This document shows, one piece after another, positions 58,701-64,000 of a DNA stretch of 64,000 bases. The first letter of the stretch is position 1, and every line of letters starts with the position of its first letter. The stretch spans positions 1,308,944 to 1,372,943 of the forward strand of contig CM034607.1 of assembly GCA_020091685.1 (NCBI GenBank). The letters are read 5' to 3'. Made by a program: the position numbers and the translations under genes. The stretch comes from Lutjanus erythropterus. Taxonomy: Eukaryota > Chordata > Actinopteri > Lutjaniformes > Lutjanidae. Below the pieces are notes generated by a model, which ran no database searches, was not told the DNA's origin, and saw only the letters and a program-made list of their open reading frames with translations.

Positions 58701-61700
58701 TTGATTTAATGACATTTGAGTGAGCCTCAGCTTTGTGTTTTGTACTATTAGCAAATGTTAGTATACTATCACACTCAACTAAAATGGTTAACATGGTAAA
58801 GTTTCCCTAAACATCAGCATGTTAGCATTGTCTTTAGAAGCATACTGCTTCACAGAGTGACTAACATGGCTGTGGACTTTTAGAGTAGGTTATTGGGTCT
58901 TCAATTTTACTTGATGTTGTTATTAGTGCATATGTTAAATACATTTATGATATTGCTGTATGTGATTCTATACTGTATGTTATTATTTGACATCTAGTGG
59001 GCTTCTGTCCATTACATGGTGCAGTGGTTAGCACTGTGGCTGCTCAGCAAGAAAGCTCTGGGTTTGAACCTGCCAGTTTGTGGCTGATGAAGGCCTTTCT
59101 GTGTGGAGCATGCATGTTCTCCAGGTTTTCTCCAGGTGTTCTGGCTTCCTCCCACAGTCCAAAGACATGCAGTTTGGTTGGTTGATTGGTGACTCTAAAT
59201 TGCCCATATCTAGATTTCAATGTTAGTGCGAATGTGTTTGTCGCAGCCCTGTGATGAACTGGCAGCTTGCCTAGTGTGTAACCCACCTCTCACCCAATGT
59301 CAGCTCCAGCCACCCGCAGCCCTGCAAATGATAAGTGGCTAGACAATGGATTGATGGGCTTCTTTCCAAAGAATGAAGGATTAGTGTCTGGTTTCTTTTA
59401 CTGTCAACCTCAGTGTGGGCACTGTGGTGTTAACATCACTTTATGCATAAGCTATGAATAACACGGCATGAGATGGAATCACTTATGGATATATTGTACA
59501 CTGTCCCTTTCCTGTCTCAATTAGACATGATTTCTGCTTTCAGAAAAGCTCGGCCCAGAAGTATTTGTGTAACCAACTGTCCAATCTGTCAGATAGTCTT
59601 GCTGGTGAAGGAGAACCCTGTGCTGGTGGACGTGGCGGCTCTGGAGAAGTGTTACCAGGTGATGGACCTGCTGTGTGAGCAGTGTGTGAAGCAACAAGAC
59701 ATGAATGAGGTCCTGGCCATGAAGATGCACTACATCAGCTGTGTGCTGCAGAAATGTCTGGCGTTTCTCCAGAAACGAGATGACAAGCTGGACGCACTGG
59801 TCAAGAGGTGAGCCTTCTGGACGAAATGAGTTCTAGATTATACCAGCAGCACTCCCAGCATTAATTTCACAGTTGTTTACACAGTTTACAGTTGATGGCA
59901 TCAAGCTGCTGTCATGATTGTGGTTAATTCAATATGTGAATCATTATCTTCAAGGCCATTTCATTACTGTATAACATTCATAATCTAAGAATTTGAGTTA
60001 TAGCATTTTGTATCTCATCCAAATGATCATTATTGAAAATAAAGGCCTACTTGTAAAGTGGGTGTGTTGGACACAAGAAGAGGTACCCAAAAACAGACAG
60101 ACAGGGCTGTCACACACTGGATAAGGTTCAAAATGCTTCAATTTAAACAGGCAATAAAGAAAGAACTTACACTTTAACTGAAGCTGGAAACTGGTACAAA
60201 AGTCCACAGGCAAACAGAACAAAATACAGTCTAACAATGAAGGTTGAATCCAAACAAAACACTAAGGGAAACACAAAGTTTCTTGACGTTAAATGGGGAT
60301 GAACTGGCAATTAAGGAGAGAAAGACACAAGACTAGATACAGTAGGGAGAGAGAGGATAACAAGACAGTCATGAGCAGGTGATAATAATCAGTGATTAAA
60401 AAAGGGGAGGATGTGAAACTAGAAACATGAGAGAAGGCAAGAACTACAAAATAAAACAAAAAATGACAAATAAAAAACCTAAATCATGACAGGCACTCCA
60501 CACATATCACATCGAGATCACTGTACTTATCATGAGGAGTATTATTCAGCCTGTTTACAACAGTTTTCAGTAACTAAAAGTCTGAGAAAATAACCCTGAT
60601 GATGTAATCAGGATGGTGCATTTACCAGTCAAGGAAGGTCCACGCTAATGAAGAGATGTGATGAAGCTGTATTATTGAAAGTGTAGAATCAAGTGGGTGC
60701 TTGAGTCATGAAAATATCATCATGGATGATAATGGGGGAGAAAGGCCGTGAGAGCCAGAATATTTTCACATCTAATGCGGTGAATTAAGGGTTTATTTCA
60801 ACCAAACCAGAGGTGGTGACTGTTGGGGCAGTGGAAAGATGAACAAAGATCATTTTATTGAGTTTAATTTTGCTTTTCACCAAAGGATAGTTCAGTGAGT
60901 CCAAACTATCCTTAAAAAAAAAAAAAACAAAGTCACACAATAACATGTATACAGGTTGAGGCAGTGGTAGTTAAGTAACCCCTGTACTGGAGCCAGGTGA
61001 CTTTGGAGAGAGTGATATTTGGTTTATAAAATGACAGTTTCCTATCAGAAAAGGCTGTCTCACAGAAAGGTCAAATGGTGAAAAAATATATAGTGTACAC
61101 TTAAACTGATAATGATTTTTTCAGCTTAGTTAGTCCAACATCTACTGTAGGTTACACACTATCGACAAGTACCTCATACAACCTGCCATCCAATAATACA
61201 AACTATCCCTTTAAAGCACCTTAATATTCTCCATGAGTGAAACAATCCCATCATTTTTACAACACCAGCATGCACCTTTGACCTTCACCTCATGCATTAT
61301 CTTGGTCTCATGTCTTTCCTTTCATGCTTAATAGATCAATTTGACATTTATCTATATTCATCTATAGATCACAAGGTCAGGGAGCCACTATGATTGGTCA
61401 GTTCATCCTGTTGGGGCCATAGATATCGACAACAAATATTATTCAAATCCATCACCTAGGTACAATATGTTGTGTACAATGACAATATAGTTGTGTTACA
61501 GGAAAAATCATGAAGTAAAATGGAAATATATAAGAATCATTGTGTTCCAGCCTGTTGAGGGGGCGGGACAGTGATGGCTTCCCACAGTACCAAGAGAAGT
61601 TCATCCGGGACTGCATCAGGAAGTTTCCTTACTGTGAGGCCACACTCCTTCAGCAGCTGGTGAGGAGCATTGCACCGGTAGAGATTGTAAGTGAAGAAAA

Positions 61701-63671
61701 TATTAGAGTTGTGTAAAATATCATTTTTAGCCAAAGGCCTCAGTGATCAATGAGGAAGAATATTGTTAAAGCAGGCATTAGTAGCTGATAATAGCGGAGA
61801 TCATTATCTTTAATCACTACTATTGATAAAACATTAATACACCATTGCATCTTGTCTCCAGGGCAGCGACCCAACAGCATTCTCAGTGTTGACCCAGGCC
61901 CTGACAGGTCAGATGGCATTTGTAGACGCTGACTACTGTGCTACTTGTGGGGAGAAGGGAGCAGACAAGAGGTGCTCCCTTTGTAAAGCAGTAAGTCACC
62001 ATCAGTTAAAAGCCACCATTTTTAATACACCATGTTTTGCCACTCAAATAGTGGCTGGGTTCTTTATTTGAACCAGGCTTGTATTAGAGATAGCCCTTTA
62101 TGTCTATTTCCCTATGTTTGACAAGTATTACTGATCATATATCTCATAATTAAGTACAAGGCCTCCTTACTTTCTGATCTGCTCCTGTTTGCCCTGTTAT
62201 TTTATTTTAATTTTTACTGCATTAAGGTGTTAAAACAAACTCAACACTTTCTGTATCCATTTCAGATTAAAAGCCCTCTAGCATTTCAGTGGGCAGAATA
62301 CCTGTTTTTCTTATCAAGGCCTTTATTGTGAAACATTTGCAGGAACGTGTTGTGGAAAATTCAATGCCTCAAATCAACTTGTATGTTACTACCAAATATA
62401 GTTTGGCTGGGAAATTAACACAAATACAGTACATCCACCATGACTGAAATCAGACAATGACATGAGTAATCCAGGATAACGTTTTGAAAATGGCATGATT
62501 ATTAATGTAATGGACATGCACACTGTGCTAAACTGGCATTCAAATTATATAAAAGGCACTGGGAGTCTATTAACTGTTTTTTCCCCTTGGCCTGTATTTG
62601 GGACCAGCCTTTATTTGAGGAAATATGGTAGTTCCATCATATCATTGAATCTCCATGTTGAACTACCTTCAGCTCATGTTTTCTTTGCTTTGTCTGTAAG
62701 GTGACTTACTGCAGCTTGACATGTCAAAAACTGCACTGGTTCACCCATAAACGGATGTGCAGGTCTCTGCAGGAGCAGGATGCTGACCTGGAGAAAGACA
62801 CGCCAAGGTTGAAAGAACTGAAAGGTGCTCATCTATTATTTGTGCTCTACTGTTATATACCACGCACTTGTGGGCCACAAAAATTGTTCATGCAATTCAT
62901 ACAATATTGGCTTTATTCAACTTTTAAATCCAGCAATTCAGTTTAGACAAGAAACCTTAAAATATTCCACATCTTTCATACATTATATGTATTATACTTA
63001 ACTTTAAAATCCATCAAACCAATTTAGCATCAGCTTTTCAACATTCAGCATTCACAATATTTCTTCAGAAGTTGCATCTCTAGTTTTATATAAATATTGA
63101 AGCCATTTCAGCTGTTGCACTGTAACGTAGATGTCAGTATAACTGTACACACATGTCATCCTTATACATTAACACAGATTCTTAATAGCAATGCATTGAG
63201 GAACAAAGGTATATTTCATATAGTATTTTAACAATTCAGGCTTTTTCTTGTTATAGAAACTACTACTTTATTTTCAGAGTAGTAAAACTTCTCATCGTCC
63301 TCCTCTTGCATGATTGGTCTTTCTGCTCTCTAGTGCTGGTAATGTGCTAGTTGGAGGGGTAATGAAATTTTTTAGTGTCCTGTTTTATTTGACTCATAGC
63401 AGTGGCCAGTTAAACCCTAAACCACTGCTTTATGTCAGGCTGTCAGTGTTATTAACAGGTTAGGGTGCCCTCTTGTGTTAAACAGGTATAATTACTCTAT
63501 CTGTCCTCCTTATTAGATGATGAAAGTGACCTGGTGATGGAGACAGCCAACTTCCTGCAGGAATTGTGTCTGCGGGCGGAGGAGAAGGTGGCAGCTGCTG
63601 GAGGTTGTCCTGCAGAGCTGCTGTCTTGTCCCTCCACCTCTGCTGAGGGACCATCCTGCACCCAAGACTGA
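53484..63671 (+). CDS. ankmy2: ankmy2, ankyrin repeat and MYND domain-containing protein 2 (complete, 10 coding exons)
   Basis: Exons: 53484-53550, 54586-54650, 56409-56547, 56667-56765, 56838-56998, 59593-59807, 61551-61686, 61862-61990, 62701-62824, 63517-63671. Joined, they give 429 residues with no internal stop; all introns are GT-AG. Three ankyrin repeats lie at about 46-78, 80-112 and 113-145 (TPLMHAA, TALMFAG, TAAQMAA cores). A MYND zinc finger spans 320-357 with ligands C320, C323, C332, C335, C341, C345, H353 and C357. The middle is near identical to mammalian ANKMY2 (for example [15 protein letters not shown] and [20 protein letters not shown]). In mammals the protein binds adenylyl cyclases and FKBP38 and affects ciliary cAMP/Hedgehog signalling; that role is family knowledge. 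The start follows AGAGAGG and gives an N-terminus that aligns in length with the human one. The C-terminus after the MYND finger is shorter and unlike the mammalian tail. The gene is head to head with bzw2. Confidence 0.97.
53551..54585. other. ankmy2 intron 1
   Basis: Carries a 268-bp hAT MITE (53658-53925). Otherwise no feature seen. Confidence 0.5.
53658..53925. mobile_element. hAT MITE with 8-bp target duplication
   Basis: Perfect 11-bp ends TAGAGCTGCAA / TTGCAGCTCTA. Flanks GTGTATAC (53650-53657) and GTGTAAAC (53926-53933), 7/8 identical. It lies in ankmy2 intron 1. Confidence 0.82.
54586..54650 (+). CDS. ankmy2: ankmy2 coding exon 2
   Basis: Residues 23-44 ([20 protein letters not shown]..). 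Acceptor TTTTGTCCTGCAG, donor GAG|GTATGA. The RVNCLDE stretch is identical to the mammalian protein. Confidence 0.96.
54651..56408. other. ankmy2 intron 2
   Basis: A (CA)20 tract is at 55702-55740. No other feature recognised. Confidence 0.5.
55702..55740 (+). repeat. (CA)19 microsatellite
   Basis: In ankmy2 intron 2. Confidence 0.93.
56409..56547 (+). CDS. ankmy2: ankmy2 coding exon 3 (ankyrin repeat 1 and start of 2)
   Basis: Residues 45-90 begin [20 protein letters not shown]. The exon carries the first ankyrin repeat and the first helix of the second. Acceptor TTCTTCAG, donor TCAG|GTAACT, phase 1. Confidence 0.97.
56667..56765 (+). CDS. ankmy2: ankmy2 coding exon 4 (ankyrin repeats 2-3)
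   Basis: Residues 91-123 ([20 protein letters not shown]...). It completes the second ankyrin repeat and starts the third. Acceptor CTCCTCCAG, donor GTAG|GTGAGA. Confidence 0.97.
56838..56998 (+). CDS. ankmy2: ankmy2 coding exon 5
   Basis: Residues 124-177, including [20 protein letters not shown] and [14 protein letters not shown]. It ends the ankyrin region and leads into the conserved central domain. The 72-bp intron before it is close to the practical minimum. Donor AAG|GTGAGG. Confidence 0.97.
57215..57660 (+). pseudogene. Tc1-like transposase relic, internally deleted
   Basis: The plus strand has CAATGGGCACTTGAGCATCA and TGGACCATGGAGCAATGGAA joined directly to a stretch encoding [19 protein letters not shown]. 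In intact relatives several hundred bases separate these parts. No intact frame remains. Confidence 0.7.
58440..58610 (+). pseudogene. second Tc1-like transposase fragment
   Basis: Contains GACTTGGCCTCCAAATCCTC and CTGTGGGATGTGTTGGCAC, the same DDE-region words as 57.5 kb, in a separate diverged copy. Confidence 0.6.
59012..59355 (+). mobile_element. tRNA-like SINE with 13-bp target duplication
   Basis: The head has GGTGCAGTGGTTAGCACTGT and box-B-like GGGTTTGAACC. Flanks carry GGGCTTCTGTCCA (58999-59011) and GGGCTTCTTTCCA (59356-59368), one mismatch in 13. It lies in ankmy2 intron 5. Confidence 0.88.
59593..59807 (+). CDS. ankmy2: ankmy2 coding exon 6
   Basis: Residues 178-248. It contains [20 protein letters not shown] and [14 protein letters not shown], the most conserved block of the family. 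Acceptor AATCTGTCAG, donor AAGAG|GTGAGC, phase 2. Confidence 0.97.
59808..61550. other. ankmy2 intron 6
   Basis: 60060-60495 resembles the non-coding tail of a fish interspersed repeat, rich in ACAAGACTAG/AACATGA-type A-rich words. The rest shows nothing I recognise. Confidence 0.35.
61551..61686 (+). CDS. ankmy2: ankmy2 coding exon 7
   Basis: Residues 249-294, with [20 protein letters not shown] and [14 protein letters not shown]. The first base completes a serine codon from exon 6. Acceptor TGTGTTCCAG, donor ATT|GTAAGT. Confidence 0.97.
61862..61990 (+). CDS. ankmy2: ankmy2 coding exon 8 (MYND finger, first half)
   Basis: Residues 295-337 ([20 protein letters not shown]..) carrying zinc ligands C320, C323, C332 and C335. 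Acceptor TTGTCTCCAG, donor GCA|GTAAGT. Confidence 0.97.
61991..62700. other. ankmy2 intron 8
   Basis: Nothing recognised apart from AT-rich intron sequence. Confidence 0.4.
62701..62824 (+). CDS. ankmy2: ankmy2 coding exon 9 (MYND finger, second half)
   Basis: Residues 338-378 ([20 protein letters not shown]...) with C341, C345, H353 and C357. The acceptor is GTCTGTAAG|G, with A rather than a pyrimidine at -3. A charged helix follows the finger. Donor AAAG|GTGCTC. Confidence 0.96.
62825..63516. other. ankmy2 intron 9
   Basis: Nothing recognised apart from AT-rich intron sequence. Confidence 0.4.
63517..63671 (+). CDS. ankmy2: ankmy2 coding exon 10, stop codon
   Basis: Residues 379-429, from [20 protein letters not shown] to ...GPSCTQD, then TGA at 63669-63671. 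The acceptor CTTATTAG gives the frame. The sequence is poorly conserved against mammals, whose tail is longer and richer in Glu/Lys. Confidence 0.88.
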
Positions 63672-64000
63672 GGTGTGACAACCAGCACAAGGTCCTGAAT
63701 GATGCTGATCTTTTTGTGAATCTTCACGAAAGTTACATATGAAGACACGTGGCTGCACAGAAACCACGTCAGCGGGGTCCATCACACCAGGCCATGTAGA
63801 TTTAGCTAATGATAGAAGATAGAAAACTGCTCCAGGTAACTTATCACTCTGGCAACTGCTAAATGTAGAGGGATTAAGATTTTTTAAAAATAAGAAACGC
63901 TGTAAATTGATGCCAGCAAATACCCTGGTTAGTCCGGTGAGAGTGGCATAAAATTAAGTCTAATGTTGCAGCTTTCTCTGGGTGGAAAAGTTGCTTATGA
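63672..64000 (+). other. ankmy2: ankmy2 3' UTR, runs off the window
   Basis: Sequence after the ankmy2 stop. I see no AATAAA before base 64000, so the poly(A) site is either a variant signal or beyond the window. Confidence 0.6.

Larger units (their letters stand above)
56999..59592. other. ankmy2 intron 5
   Basis: Holds two pieces of a Tc1-like transposase relic (57215-57660, 58440-58610) and a SINE with target duplications (59012-59355). Confidence 0.5.

Noticed and set aside
59473-59592. N-terminal extension of the frame through ankmy2 exon 6
   Set aside because: The frame is open upstream by chance; the acceptor TCTGTCAG at 59592 gives the conserved junction KIV/KIVM-like start of exon 6.

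Overview
The window is nuclear DNA from a bony fish, most likely a percomorph teleost. Three genes have long introns with vertebrate GT-AG splice sites. Their proteins are close to the vertebrate orthologues tspan13, bzw2 and ankmy2. The introns are full of teleost-type short transposons (hAT, Tc1/mariner, tRNA-like SINEs, LINE relics) and long (CA)n, (AT)n, (AAT)n and (AATC)n microsatellites. The gene order tspan13 - bzw2 - ankmy2, with bzw2 and ankmy2 head to head, matches the block I know from human 7p21.

Layout. 1-20.0 kb: tspan13 on the minus strand. Five coding exons (3560-15718) give residues 1-179 of about 204; the last coding exon is not seen and probably lies left of base 1. A candidate non-coding first exon and CCAAT box sit near 19.93-20.0 kb. 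20.0-21.86 kb: intergenic repeats. 21.86-53 kb: bzw2 on the minus strand, eleven coding exons (22146-44172), a poly(A) signal at 21881-21886, and a candidate non-coding first exon ending at 52990. 53.0-53.48 kb: probable shared promoter. 53.48-63.67 kb: ankmy2 on the plus strand, ten coding exons with start and stop, 429 residues. 63.67-64 kb: ankmy2 3' UTR.

All exon phases were checked by hand and give continuous frames. tspan13 is a tetraspanin. bzw2 encodes an eIF5-mimic protein that modulates translation initiation. ankmy2 encodes an ankyrin/MYND adaptor linked in mammals to adenylyl cyclase trafficking and Hedgehog signalling. They share a neighbourhood, not a pathway that I can demonstrate.

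I see no new multi-gene system here. The points most worth a second look are in the bzw2 3' half: a GC-AG last intron leading to a C-terminal tail that looks frameshifted from the usual acidic tail, and an in-frame exon bracketed by complementary (UG)n and (CA)n tracts. Also notable are four acceptors that follow (TG)n tracts, three hAT elements with identifiable 8-bp target duplications, several nested insertions, and unnamed repeat families with two or three copies in the window.
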